From positions 31,266,603-31,330,602 of the forward strand of contig NC_089280.1 in the NCBI RefSeq assembly GCF_963678975.1: a stretch of DNA of 64,000 nucleotides, given 5' to 3'. This document shows positions 11,918-24,098 of this stretch, piece after piece (the first letter of the stretch is position 1; each line of letters starts with the position of its first letter). Source of the stretch: Dysidea avara (Eukaryota; Porifera; Demospongiae; Dictyoceratida; Dysideidae). The notes under the pieces were generated by a model. The model made no database searches, was not told the origin of the DNA, and saw only the letters and a list, made by a program, of their open reading frames with translations. The translations under genes and the position numbers were made by a program.

Positions 11918-12430
11918 ATCAAACAGTACAGTAATAAAAGTGACGTATATGCTGCCTTTAAAAATCAACTTAGAGACATCTTACATAACAAAAATCACCT
12001 TTACGGAACATTGTTAGTCTATCTTTCATCAAATACAGCATTGAATACACTTACAGGCAGCTGGATCTAATTTAAAAAAAAAATGCAAAATTCAAATTTT
12101 TGTCTGCCCATCCACCCACCTGCCTGACCACAGTCGCAAGACTGGAGACAAATGAGCAGTGCACGTCCACCATTTTACGCAACAATAATAAACTCCACAG
12201 TGGCATGTGCCTTTGGGGTTCCAACAAGTGTGTTCCCTCTGTGCCTTATCTTTCCTTTTATCTTCAATCAGGCTGGTCTTCATGCAATGAAACCATATTG
12301 AGACGTTAATTTTCCCTATTAACACTTTCCTTGAGCAGCATACTTAGATAGCTTACGCTTAGATACCTGTAATTAAGAGTTCATTAATTATTGATTCAGA
12401 AATGAAGGAATAAAAACAATGAAGCAATGA

Positions 12431-12614
12431 TCCAAGCTATAAAAAGTAGTGAAACAAGAGATGAATGATGGTATTGCAGCATAGCTCAGTGAGAAAATCC
12501 CTACAATGGCTTTGAACAAAATCATAGTTATAACAGCCAATGTAGGGATTTTCCCACTGAGCTATGCTGTAATACCATCATTCATCTCTTGTTTCACTAC
12601 TATTTATCACTTGA
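12431..12614. mobile_element. Foldback MITE, ~80-bp arms
   Basis: The left arm (from 'tccaagctataaaaagtagt') and the right arm (through 'actactatttatcacttga') pair almost completely, with an inner loop of about 25 nt near 12525. Related to the hairpins at 24315 and 29993, which share 'aaaaagtagtgaaacaag' type ends. Confidence 0.8.
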
Positions 12615-12639
12615 ATCCCTATTCCATTTTTAATAAGTT

Positions 12640-13258
12640 TTAATATACTAGTTAAGTACCACTAAAGTAAGTAGAGTAGTTTAGAACCTTTGTTCATGGG
12701 AATTTGGGTTAATACATCATTTTTTGGTTTTAGTATGGTATGCTACAATGTTACTGCAACTTTCTGCATCAGATATTCTTGTATAATAGTGAGGGAGGCC
12801 TCTGTATTAGTGTAAAATAAGCGAATGGTAGGGCCACGTGTAGAATTTTTGTACTGGCTGTAAATGCTACAGCAGGTTTTAGGTTCCTTCATGATGGTTA
12901 AATCCCAAAGCCATATTTAACCTTGTGTAAGCTGAAGTTGTATTCATTGTGCCCTGGTTATGCTGCTAAAGTACAGGTTCCACAATTTACATGGCTTTAA
13001 TGTGTAAGAAGCTTTGCGTAAACTGATGCCAACACATGCTGTTACAATTGGTACATTTATTCAACATCTAATGGCTATACAAATCAGCATGCAGATAAGG
13101 AAAGAGCTGGTCTACAATGTAGTGTTGTTAGCTTTAGTGTAGTTCTCAGAATGTATTCATAACTAAATTTTCTTCAAACCAGAAATTATCAGGAAACTTG
13201 CTGACATTTTCAGGGAGAAAATGCATTTTTTGTTTGCATTATCTCCAGAAATATTAAA
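12640..13258. other. Gene-free stretch
   Basis: AT-rich unique-looking sequence. No splice-consistent coding segment or repeat was recognised here. Confidence 0.4.
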
Positions 13259-13512
13259 CCACACAAAAACAGCCAAGCTGTGAAAAAGGTGCAGCCTTAA
13301 AAAACCTGAGTGAAAAAAGTTGTGAAATCAAAGGTGGTGGCCAACAAATGGCTGCAATGATGTTAATGCTAATAAATTTTAACAATGCAGCCATTGTTAA
13401 AATTTATTAGCATTAACATCATTGCAGCCATTTGTTGGCCGCCACCACAACTTTTTTCACCCAGGTTTTTTAAGGCCGCACCTTTTTTCACAGTTTGGCT
13501 GTTTTTGTGTGG
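13259..13512. mobile_element. FB1-related foldback, ~120-bp arms
   Basis: 'ccacacaaaaacagccaagc' at 13259 pairs with '...ggctgtttttgtgtgg' ending at 13512. The centre is near 13385 (AACAATGCAGCCATTGTT). Same 'cagccaagctgt' and 'ggtggccaa' blocks as FB1, but diverged elsewhere. Confidence 0.85.
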
Positions 13513-14169
13513 ATATCAGTTGCTTTTGTAATTGCAAGTTCCAAAGCCAGCGTATATGGTTGGCCTTGATAATTCCTTTGATCTATTCCCCTTTACAGGA
13601 ATCATCAAAGTCTACATGGCAAATGAAGAACTGAAATAAGATAAATTTTTGAAGGCATGCATATCTTTTTTATTTTTACTTTTATTCCTAGGGTTATATA
13701 CCAGCCCCCTTTGTCACCACCCCTAGCACTAAAGATGTTAGAAGTGCTAGACAAACTGGTGCTCCTAGTGAAAGTGATGGACAGCCCTGTTGTGTAATCT
13801 AGCTCCTCTCAAGCCATATAGCGCAGCGTAACAAAGAATAACTAATCCTGCAACACAGTCATAATATCACAGGACTCCTTCTGAAGAGACAAGGAAAGAA
13901 GTCTTCTGTAAAATACAGCAGTAGCATGATCAATACCACCACTGCACCAAATGTTGAAAATACAAGTGGGGTGCTGAAAGAACCCATCTTATTTCCATAG
14001 TACTACGTTGTTCATAGTTGTGTTGTTTCTCACGTTCAAAACATCGATAAAGTGAGGATAATTGGGTGCCACAATATTATGAAGGTGCATTAGCATTAAT
14101 AAACACTTTTACATCAAAAATGGCTTACCGGCCTCCCCAGAATCCTGAAGCAGAAACGTCTAGACAAGC

Positions 14170-14400
14170 TCCATCTTCACCCATTTCACAAAGACACGTA
14201 TATCCCAGGACAGGTTCGACTCAAATTAGGAATGAAAGATACCCTATCCTAAGGAAGCTTCCATAACAGAAATGGTTATCGATTACACCAATCAAGACTA
14301 TGGAGCAACAGATACATAAAACGGTAATTTTTGATTCCGTAAAACGAACATGTTGCCCACCCACCCACCTACACCAACTGTACTTGGCCGCATGACACAC
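14170..14400 (+). repeat. R1 3' fragment
   Basis: 'acacgtatatcccaggac' to 'cataacagaaatggtta', followed by 'gtacttggccgcatgacaca', lines up with 18905-19115 of the next R1 copy. The terminal hairpin is decayed. Confidence 0.55.
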
Positions 14401-15376
14401 TTGGCATAGGTTTTTTTCATAATTTTTGTAGTAGCTACTCTAATAAAGCACACATTTTTTCTGAGCAATTCAATACAACACATGTAGAATGTTCTAGAAT
14501 TTCTACTGATAGATCTACAAGTTGTATGAATTACAAATGTTGATGAACTTTCATTTATAAAGCAGAAATAAATTAAGGTGAGCAGCCAAGATAGCAGTGG
14601 TTCAGCGGTTACGGATGTGGGTGTTAGACACGTATGGAGGCCCCTGGTTCGAACTCTGGTAAAAAAATTTATCGACATTTTTTGTGCACCTTTTTACCCC
14701 ACGGTGACTACTCTATTAGAATATCTCGATCCCGCAAATTTAGACATGGTTGGAGATTTTGTTATAATTCCATGACTATTAGTGCAATTTCTTTCAAACC
14801 ACAAAAGGTTTGCACTACGATAGTTACTCCATGTACAAACCGATTTTCAAGTTATTCTGTCAAGCAGTTTGCCCTGGAGGTGTGACAACAAATCGCCTTT
14901 GCAATTTTAAAAAAATGCGCATAACTCCTTTGTTTTTTGTCTGATCTGTGCCAAAATTGGACTGTAAATGTACAGTATTACACTGTTACTGCCATCCAAA
15001 TTTTAAGTAAATCGACCAAAGCACACTCGAGCTATTACGATTTTTCTAAAGTGTGCAAGACGAAAAAGAAGAAGATGACTGCTCTATTAGAATATTTTGA
15101 TCCCGCAATTTTACACATTGTTGAAAATTTTGTTATAACTCTATGACTGTTAGTGAGACTTCTTTCAAATCACAAAAGGTTTGCACTACGACAGTTACTC
15201 CATGTACAAACCGATTTGCAAGTTATTCTGCCAAGCGGTGTACCCTGGAGGCGTGACAACAAATTGTCTTTGGAATTTTGAAAAATCGTGCATAACTCCT
15301 TTGTTCTTTGTCTGATCTGTACCAAAATTGGACTCTAAATGTACAGTATTACAGTCTTACTGCCATCCAAATTTAA
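14400..15376 (+). repeat. R1 repeat copy (left part, interrupted by piggyBac)
   Basis: A plus-oriented R1 copy whose remainder is at 18803-19122. It includes a tRNA-like segment, the 'ctctattagaatatctcgat' motif and a ~370-bp internal tandem duplication (14706-15060 and 15077-15376). The first unit holds the undisturbed sequence 'catccaaattttaagtaaat', which is the empty version of the piggyBac target in the second unit. Confidence 0.75.
14588..14655 (+). repeat. tRNA-like segment (SINE-type pol III promoter) in R1
   Basis: 'agtggttcagcggttacgg' resembles box A and 'ggttcgaactctgg' resembles box B, about 40 bp apart. It is followed by a T-rich stretch and the 'ctctattagaatatctcgat' core. The same order occurs on the minus strand at 20545-20620, and more decayed at 40235-40290 and 55030-55100. 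It does not fold as a complete tRNA by eye. R1 homology continues upstream of it, so it is an internal part of the repeat rather than its edge. Confidence 0.55.
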
Positions 15377-15577
15377 CCCATTAACGGCGGTAGCCGCCAT
15401 ATGGCGGCATGGATTTAAAAATCCACATGATTTGGCAAAGCACGCTAGTTAAACCATGAAGCAGCTCCATAAGGGCCGACGCACGTGTGCTAAGATTTGT
15501 ACGACCACACCCCTTAGGTTACTAGGATAAATGGTCCTTCCCGCAAAGCGATTCGCATTTTGCGCGTAAATGACATA

Positions 15578-18106
15578 ATGGCATCCCGACTTTCCGTAAC
15601 AGACGTTCTCGATACTCTTCTTGATGATGGATTCAGCAGTGATGAGAGCGACGATAATGAAGGAGAAGAGATATATGCCTACTTGGGCGAGCCTATTCTC
15701 CGTCGAAGCGAATTGGAGGCTGAAGCTGTACTCGAACCAGTGGCAGACGCTTGGGATGCTGCTGACGACCTGAATGAGGACAGAGATGATATTGAAGACA
15801 GGGACAATCCTTCTACTGAAGACATGAACGATGCTACTACTGAAGAGAGGGTTGATGAAGAACAGTTTGATGATGCTTCCAGCGAACAAAGTGAAGCCAT
15901 CAGTAGGACAGGAAGTATTAGTGATCACAATGATAGAGATGAAAGTGTAAGTGATTTCACATAGATATGAATAGGTGACAACTAAGGTATAAATGGTTGA
16001 TGATAAATATGCACTGGTGAAAAGAGATAGAATACATACAAGCATACAAATAGAAAACATACAGACAATAGATAAAAAAATACAAGTTGTGGCTAAGTAA
16101 AATTATTTATGAGTGACTACATAATGCAAATAAATGTTTGTATTCCTCTGCAGCAATCCAGTTCAGAACACCCAAGTTCTCCCAAGCAACGACGACTTGA
16201 TCCTACTGATAGTGACACTTCCGATGATGACTTCATACCAACATCACCTGATCGACCAACCCGTGCCACCACAGCAGCTCGAGGAGCAGCACGTGCACAT
16301 AGACGAGGACGGGGTACAACAAGAGGTGGTGGTGGTGTAGGACCTACTGACAGTGCCAGGCGTGGACGTGGTGTACGTCGCAGTGACAGCAGAGGACGTG
16401 GTCGTGGCAGGGAGCGTAGTTGGAGTAGAACAACTAGTCTTGGTAGAGGACGTGGACGTGGCAGAGGACGTGGTCGTGGTGCTGGTAGGGGACATGGGAC
16501 CATACCTGGTGATGGAAGAGCAGCTGGAGTAACTTTTCTACCTGGAGAGTGGGAGAATATAGAGCCCACACACACTAAATTTAGCTACTCACCAACTGCT
16601 GGTCCAAATGTACGATTTCCACCAAACACAAGGCCAGTTGATTTATTTTATTTGTACTTTACTGATGATGTTTGGGACTTACTGGTCACTGAAACCAATA
16701 GTTATGCTGCTTTGCGGTTTCCCTGTCGGCAATATGCAAGACCATGGAAAGATGTCACCTGTGAAGAAATGAAGGCATTTATTGGAATGCTCATAATGAT
16801 GGGGATCTTACACTTGCCACACCTTGACATGTACTGGCAGGTTGATGAGGAGATCCTGAGTACTCCTGGTATCTCAGAAATAATGAGTAGAGACAAGTTT
16901 CTCCAGATCTACCATTTCCTTCATCTTGCTGATAATAGACAGCAACATCCAGCAGGGCATCCACGACATGACAAACTTTTAAAAGTGAGAAACTTGCTGA
17001 ACTTGGTCACTGCCCAATGTGCTTCCAATTACACACCTCACCAGGCTGTGACTGTAGATGAGGCTATGATTCCTTTCAAGGGTCGTCTCAACTTCAAGCA
17101 ATATATGAAGAACAAGCCTACAAAGTGGGGGATAAAAGTGTTTGTGTTGTGTGATGCAACAAATGGGTACATATACAGAATGCAAATATACACAGGCAAA
17201 AACATGGAGTCAAACCTTGATGTTGGGCTTTGTTCAAGAGTTGTACTGGAACTTATGGATGGACTTGAAGGGCATGAAGTTTACACCGACAATTATTATA
17301 CCAGCCCTCGCCTGTACATGGCCCTGTATGAAGATCAGAACAACGCTTGTGGGACAGCTCGAACAAACAGAACAGGGTTTCCTAAGTCAATAATTAGAAG
17401 GACAAGGGAAGATAGGGGATACTATAATTACCTATCAAATGGTCCACTCCTTGCAGCAGCATGGTATGATCGAAGACTTGTCTATTTTCTATCAACCTTT
17501 CATGACGGGGCATCACATGGAGAGACAGTCCGACGTACTAATCCTGATGGGACATCAAGTGATGTTTCTTGTCCGCCACTGCTACCTGATTATCAGCAGT
17601 ACATGCGAGGGGTGGATCGCAGTGAAGAGCATATAGGATACTATAATGTGGGGAGAAGATCCCACAAGTGGTGGAAAAGAGTTTTTGCTCACCTGATAGA
17701 ATGTGCTCTTTACAATGCTTACATCTTAGAGAGGTACTCCAATCCATCACTGTATGCTGGTTATCCAAGTCGACGAAAGCGAAGTTATCTTAGCTTCCGC
17801 ATTGCAGTAGCCAATCAGCTAATCGGACCTTATCGTTTCCGGCAACGAGCTGGTCGTCAGCGGAGTGGGGAGCATAGTGAAACACGACTGAACTTGAATC
17901 TTGGTCACTGGCCTATACAACAGACAAAGAAACTTGAATGTGTAGTGTGCAACATGACAAGGAACAAGCAACATCTTTCTAGAAGTGAACTGAGGCATGA
18001 AACTCGATTTAAATGTTCTTACTGTAATGTACATTTATGTGTAAGTGATGATAGGGAATGTTTCAAACTTTATCACACAAAGGTAGAATACTGGAACATT
18101 AGCTAG
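15578..18106 (+). CDS. piggyBac-type transposase (two exons)
   Basis: Exon 1 is 15578-15946 and exon 2 is 16154-18106, with phase-0 donor GTAAGT and acceptor CTCTGCAG. The joined product is about 773 residues. The N-terminus is acidic and low complexity (about 1-130), then comes a Gly-Arg repeat region (about 175-275), then the piggyBac-type DDE core. The likely catalytic aspartates lie in VDEAMIPFKGR (about D425), TDNYYTSP (about D502) and GVDRSEEH (about D611). The C-terminus has a cysteine/histidine cluster (ECVVCNMT... FKCSYCNVHLC... CFKLYH), the zinc-binding end typical of the family that helps bind the transposon ends. The ATG at 15578 opens the MASRLS frame. No stop or frameshift is seen. 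Known chemistry of the family is cut-and-paste at TTAA; activity here is inferred. Confidence 0.92.
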
Positions 18107-18239
18107 CCCAACTGTAGTAACTAGTACGCAGCACTTTATTGTTTTGCATATAATGTTTTGTAACAAATGCTAATTGCTTGTATACTAATCTATATTAGCC
18201 AGTAAACAATAACCAATACAAATACGTCCATTCACTCAC

Positions 18240-18380
18240 GTAAACATCACGATACCATTGATCTACTTCGATAGACTCGTTTGTTTCATACTTCCCCCTA
18301 AGAAATCGCTCCGTCATTGATCGTTCCTTTGCTGCTATGACCTCTATCATCAATGAATTTGTGAAACGTGACGACGCCAT
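18240..18380 (-). CDS. Possible antisense first exon inside the piggyBac element
   Basis: On the minus strand an ATG at 18380 opens 47 codons beginning MASSRFTNSLMIEV and ending QWYRDVY, followed by a strong donor GTGAGT. Residue composition looks protein-like (mixed polar, charged and aromatic) rather than like a chance frame. No second exon was identified, and the region further along the minus strand is antisense to the transposase. It could be a second element gene, a captured host exon, or chance. Product unknown. Confidence 0.3.
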
Positions 18381-18802
18381 TGTTATTGCATGAGTATTTA
18401 CGCATGCGTGTACGGCAATCGTATCAAAAATCTATGGCTGAATACGCTTACCTGAAACATCACCTTCCGCTCTCAGGGAAATGAAGCGCTTTACCCGTCG
18501 GCGTATACAACGCAGTTGTAATGAAGTAAGGTTTATTGTTAGCTGTCTAAAGTTAGAATAACTGTGTCAAGTATGGTTTTATCGTTTGCATATAAAAATA
18601 CGAAGTTATAAAATATTGTAATGTATATGTGGTTGCTGCTATGGCAACAAATTGCATATAGTTGTATTCCTTGGTCCATGGGGAACATAGTGATATATGG
18701 TTTCCAAGGGGTTTAACCGTTTGTTTGCTTAGAAAAGAGGCTTGTCTTGAGTCATGCGTTTTTTTTTAATTCCCTCCAGGAATTCAGCTGTTAATGGGTT
18801 AA

Positions 18803-19122
18803 GTAAATTGACCAAAGCACGCACGAGTTATTACAATTTTTCTAAAGTGTGCAAAGAAGAAAAAGATTAAGAAAAATACAAAGAAAATAAGATGAACTTT
18901 GAAGACGCGTATCTCAGTGATGGATGGATGGATTCACCTCAAATTTGGAATGGGAAGTGTCCTACCCCGAAGGAATTTCCACAACAAAAATGGTTAATTT
19001 CTGTTTAGCCATTATTGAGCTACGAATGCATGAGAATGCTATTTTCTTGGTTCCTGTAAAATGCATACTTGTCTGTCGCACGCCCGCACTGGTGTACTTG
19101 GCCGTACAACACACTATCGTGG
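18803..19122 (+). repeat. R1 repeat, right part after the piggyBac insertion
   Basis: Continues from 15372: 'gtaaattgaccaaagcac', 'ctcaaatttggaatgggaag', ending with the hairpin-like 'acacactatcgtgggtcttga' at about 19122. This is the same 3' end that other copies show in reverse as TCAAGAC... Confidence 0.75.
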
Positions 19123-19256
19123 GTCTTGATATTCACTCACTAGGTGTAGATGTAGTTACACACAGATAAATACTTCCTTGCCATTCTAGCCGGAATTAGG
19201 AAATCTTGACTCATTCTGCTTCCACCACAGAAGAATCTCACATGAGTTTTCATCCA

Positions 19257-20760
19257 TGTATCAAGACACAAGGTTGTGTGTTGTGTGGCCAAGAGGGCCA
19301 GTGCGCAACACTATGAGTGTATTTACAGGAAGAACAAAAAATACAATTTTCATGCATACATAGCTCTATGTCCCCTTCTCGAATTGGAATTATTTGTACT
19401 GCAAACGACCTCCACAGCATCCAACTTACGAAATTTGACTCCACCTTCAGCGCCCCACATACACAATCTGAGCAAGATAGCCTAGCACAATCGTGAAATA
19501 CAAATCCTCAAAATTTGGCATCATTTCTTCATTTTTTTCTTCAGGGGGGGGCTTAGATTATTCTTTTCACACACTTTACAAAAACCATTATTAAATTTAA
19601 ATGTGCAGCTTAATTTTCTTGAGCTTTGGTGTACTTTAAGAACATATTGTGGCGAATCTGATAAGTGTGACCAGCTGAGCAAAAACTGGCCATTTTAGCA
19701 CATTCCTTGAATTCCATTTTATTGCTTCTCTGTTATCTATAGTAACGAAGAAGTGGACAGCCTAAGTTTCAGCCTTTTACGATGAATAATCTTGGATTTA
19801 TAATGATAGACAGTTGGAACAGGAATAAACTCGATTTATACAGCAACAATATAGCAACTAAAATACAGGTGCTTATTTAATCAATCATAACTCAGGACTG
19901 AAATAAGCTGCGAAGTTTGGCTCAATCTGATTACCATGAACTGGCACATCAATCAAGGTATAGTGTTTTCCATGTACGTCTCTGTGTGGATAAAGAAGAA
20001 GGTTATTTCAACACTATTTATACTGCATCATAAATATGTACCCATAATTCACGTACCATGCGCTGTAAGAACACAAAATTTTCTTACTCCCAATGAATAG
20101 GAGAATCTGATGGTGTATAGGTTTTATTGATTTGTACTTTGTTTTAGTACATACCAAAGTGATTATAACATGCGTAAAATTTTTATGTAGCATGTATATT
20201 CTTAGCTGGTTTATTTCAATATGTTATTATAGCAAAATAGAATTTTGCAAAATTGTCCAGTAGCCTGTCACAAATAGTCATACAGCTTGATGAGTATTTG
20301 CATTAAAAAAGGTTGACTTGTTGTCATGCCTACAGGATAAACCGATATGGGAATAACTTAAAATCGATATGAGCCCAGGATAACCATCATAGCTCAAACC
20401 TTTTGTGGTGTAAAAGAAATTGCATTGATAGCTATAGAGTTACAAAGCCAAAATCAAACAACTGTAAATCATGGGATTGAGATACTCTAATAGATCAACC
20501 AGTGTAGGGTAAAAAGGTTCATGAAAAATGTCGAAGATGCTTGCCAATGTTCAAACCACGGACCACCATACTTAACACCAAAATCCTTAACCACTAAGCC
20601 ATTGCATTCACCTCACTTTATAAATGAAAATTTTTACAAAAATCTCAATAGTAAAAGCTTATAATTATCTACAATGGAAAATCTAGATTGTTCTAGAATG
20701 TTCTATGCGTGTTCTGTTAGAATTCCTGTGTACTTTATTGGAGTATTACTAATAAACTCT
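19257..20760 (-). repeat. R1 repeat, full-looking minus-strand copy
   Basis: The hairpin end at 19257 is TCAAGACACAAGGTTGTGTG. The body continues to the 'gatactctaatagatcaacc' motif (about 20500), the tRNA-like segment (20545-20620), and an outer region that still matches 14400-14560 ('agaacattctagaa', 'tttataaatgaaaa'). This copy shows that the tRNA-like part lies inside R1. Confidence 0.7.
20545..20620 (-). repeat. tRNA-like segment in the R1 copy (minus strand)
   Basis: Reverse complement reads 'aatggcttagtggttaagg' (box A-like) and 'gtggtttgaacattgg' (box B-like), in the same position relative to the R1 core as at 14588-14655. Confidence 0.5.
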
Positions 20761-20769
20761 ACAATGCAA

Positions 20770-21320
20770 TATCATCATCATAATAAGTGTTATGCTAGAA
20801 ATACTTGTGATAATGGGCTGGAAATAATATTCTAGCATAAAAGGTGTAGAATTTGCTTTATAAAAGTTGAGCAACTGCAACTTATCATGTTTTGCATGAA
20901 AAATCAAAATACTATCTAACAGAACTGTCACTACAAAATAAAATGGCTTGCTTGTATTTATTTGCAATAGTGTTTTATAACAAAGTGAAATTCTTCCAAG
21001 TTAGGTATATATGATTGTACTACTTGTCTATTAGACTTTGGCCATGAATTAGCAAATTAGCTATACAGCAATTATCAGTATTAGCTAGCTAATTGGTTAT
21101 TGCATACATCCTTTGGCTTGCTATTGGATCAGTATAAGTTTTTTTCTGTATTGGTACAGTAGCTAGAGCACTAGTTTATCTTATATCATCAACATTGTAT
21201 CTGTAGATAAGAAGAACAATGATTTGTATAAAAACAAGCCTCAAAGCCGGTTTATGGTTGGCATTTAAAATACAAACTAGCTATATAAAAATTAAAAATT
21301 TTAAAGGAAGTAGGGATTGA
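20770..21320. other. Gene-free AT-rich stretch
   Basis: No credible coding segment. The last part (about 21205-21270) shares 'aagccggtttatggttggc' with the FB1 flank. Confidence 0.4.
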
Positions 21321-21324
21321 TATC

Positions 21325-22150
21325 AAGACATGTCGTGCGGCCCAAGAAGCCGGCGCGCCACACCGTGAGTATATTGACAGGAAGAAAGAAAACACGATTT
21401 GCACACCTTTGTAACTCCGTGATCCTTCATCCGATTGGAACCAGTTTCGCTGCAGAGGTGTCTGCCAGGTAGGCCACTCCACATACCAAATTTGAAGAAA
21501 TCGCCTTAGCCATTTCTGAGATATGAGTGGCCAAAATTTCGTTTTTATTTCTTTTTTCTTTTCTTTCTTATTCTTCATCTTTTCGCACACTTTGAAAAAT
21601 TGCTATAAAACACAAACGCGTATCCCATCGCCTTGAAATTTGGCACACGTAAAGAGAGTGCAACAACATATTGTATTACCACATTTGGTGCAAATTCGAT
21701 GAATGGTTCAGGAGTTATGATCGATTATTCACGTAAAACAAGATCAATTTGTTGTCACGCCTACAGGGTGAGCCGCTTCATGGAATGAGTTGAAAATTGG
21801 TTTGTGGATAGATCAACTATTGTAGGAGTGCCTTTTGGTGGTTTGAAAACAATCGAAATTAAGGTCATGGAGATATGACATGAGACCGAAGGTGTGTAAC
21901 AATTGCGCGATCAAGATTCATGAATAAAATTACCAATAATGTTCACGCCTACCAGGCAAACCGCTTAGAGCAATGAGCTGAAAATTGGTATGTGGCTGGA
22001 ATAATAATCATAGAAAGTCCTTGCAGTAGAAAAGAAGAATCGGAGTACAACCATTGAGTTATGATTCGAAAGCCAACTACGTGTAGCAAATGCGAGATCA
22101 AGATACTCTAATAGAACAGTCACCCTAATAGAGCACTCAGTTACGTTTAT
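21325..22150 (-). repeat. R1 repeat, copy attached to the third satellite array
   Basis: Begins 'tcaagacatgtcgtgcggcc' (hairpin partly lost), then the same body blocks as copies 1 and 2, ending with 'gatactctaatagaacagtc' at about 22105 just before satellite units. More diverged than copies 1 and 2; the frame shared by those copies is broken here. Confidence 0.8.
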
Positions 22151-22189
22151 GACTTACTCTATTATAGAATTTTCTATTACATTGCAAGT

Positions 22190-23955
22190 TATTCTGTAGG
22201 GAGTTCAGCTGCAAACAGTTAATTTTATAGACAGTTCAGCTACAAGCCAAGTCACCCTGTAGAGAGTTCAGCTACAAATGTATCACTGTAGAGATTCAGA
22301 ACATTACAAGTCACACTGAAGAGAGTTCAGCTATAAACAAGTCATGCACCCTGTAGAGAGTTAAGCTGCAAACAAATCACTGAATAGAGATTTAAACTAC
22401 AAACAAATCATTTTGTAGAGAGTTCAGCTACAATTAAATCAACCTGTAGAGATTTCAGCTACAACCAAATCACCCCGTAGAGAGAAACAAGTTACAGAGA
22501 TCCGCTAAAAGAAGTCACCTTGTAGAAAGTTCTGCTACAAATAATAAACCACCCTATAGAGAGTTCAGCTACAATGAAACCATTCTGTACAGAGTTCAGC
22601 TAGAAACAAGTCACCCTATAGAGAGTTCAGCTACAAACAGATCACCATGTAGAGAGTTCAAGTAGAAACAAGTCATGCTGTTAAGAGATCAGCTAGAAAA
22701 AGTCACTTTGTAGAGCGTTCAGCTACAAAAACTACCCTGTGGAGAGTTCAGCTATGAACAGATCACCCTGGAGAGGAAACAAGCTACAAACAAGTCACCC
22801 TGTAGCCCTGTAGAGAGATCAGGTTACAGAGATCAGCTAGAAGAAGTCACCTTGTAGAGAGTTCATCTACAAATAAACCACCCTGTAGAGAGTTCAGCTA
22901 CAAAGGTACCATCCTGTACAGAGTTCAGCTAGAAACAAGTCACTCTGTAGAGAGTTCAGCTATGAAAAGATCATCCTAGAAAGAGTTCAGCTTGAAACAA
23001 GTCACCCAGTAGAGAGATCAGCTAGAAGAAGTCACCTTGTAGAGAGTTCAGTTACAAAGAAATCATCCTGTAGAGAGTTCATTTATAAAAAAATCACCCT
23101 GCAGAGAGTTCAGCTGCAAACAAATCACCCTGTAGAGAGTTCAGCTACAAACATATCACCCTGTAGAGAGTTCAGCTACAAACAAAATACCCTGTAGAGA
23201 GATCAGCTTGAAACTATACATAATGTAGGGAGTTCAGCTACAAGCAAATCACTCTGTAGAGAGTTCAAGCTACCCTGTAGAGAGATCAGCTACAAACAAA
23301 TCACCCTGTAGAGAGATCAACTAGAAAAAAGTCACCCAGTAGAGACTTCAGCTACAAATAAATCACCCTGTAGAGAGTTCAGTGGCGAACAGATCACCCT
23401 GTAGAGGGTTCAGCTAGATACAAGTCACCCTGCAGAGAGATCAGCTAGAAGAAGTCACCTTGTAGAGATATCAGCTAGAAACAAGTAACCTTGTAGAGAG
23501 TTCAGTTACAAAGAAACCATCCTGTAGAGAGTTCGGCTACAAACAAATCACCCTACAACATTCAGCTGCAAACAAATCACCCTGTAGAGAGTTCAGCTAC
23601 AAATGAATCACCCTGTAGAGAGTTCAGCTAGATAAAAGTCACCCTGCAGAGAGATCAGCTAGAAGAAGTCACCTTGCAGAGAGTTCAGTTCCAAAGAACC
23701 CACTCTGTAGAGAGTTCGGCTACAAATAAGTTACCCTATAGAGATTAGCTAGAAAGAAGCCTGTAGAAAGCTCGGCTAAAATCAAATTACCTTGCAAAGA
23801 GTTCAACTACAAACAAACCAATTTATAGTGAGATGAGCTAGAAACAAGTCACCTTGTAGAGAGTTCAGCTACAAAGAAACCATCCTGTGGATAGTTCAGT
23901 ACATTTCAAGTCACCCAGTAGAGAGATCAGCTGTCAACAGATTATCCTGTGGGGA
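22190..23955 (-). repeat. 31-bp satellite array, third block (~1.75 kb)
   Basis: Same 31-bp units ('gttcagctacaaacaaatca' plus 'ccctgtagaga') but with more indels and a different mix of variants (atgaacagatcac, agataaaagtcaccctg). Again joined to the core-motif end of an R1 copy. Confidence 0.92.
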
Positions 23956-24098
23956 ATAATTGGCATGCAATAAATATATGTAGTATAATTACTCAAAATA
24001 GTTGAAGTATTAAAAATCTTCTTTAACTTCTTTTCTTCTTCCGGTGGTAAAGAAAAAAACAGATGGGTTTAAAAAGCCCCAAAGCCAGCCATAGGATA

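Larger units (their letters stand above)
15377..18798 (+). mobile_element. Complete piggyBac-type DNA transposon (3422 bp)
   Basis: The element starts CCCATTAACGGCGG and ends CAGCTGTTAATGGG, terminal inverted repeats matching at 12 of 14 positions. It is flanked on both sides by TTAA (15373-15376 and 18799-18802), the target duplication of piggyBac transposons. Joining the flanks across one TTAA recreates the undisturbed R1 sequence seen at 14991-15036. A subterminal palindrome (gccgccatatggcggc) follows the left end. It encodes one transposase with an intron and carries a possible antisense exon near its right end. Everything needed for mobility appears present, so it may be young. Confidence 0.92.

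Noticed and set aside
14588-14655. A functional tRNA gene
   Set aside because: Box A and B-like sequences are present, but no complete cloverleaf is visible and the segment recurs inside a dispersed repeat, so it is SINE-like.
15449-16060. A 203-codon frame on the minus strand opposite piggyBac exon 1
   Set aside because: Shadow of the acidic Ser/Asp-rich coding strand. It has no start context, and the plus strand gives a spliced, recognisable transposase.
16117-16575. A Pro/Arg-rich minus-strand frame
   Set aside because: Mirror of the Gly-Arg repeat of the transposase.
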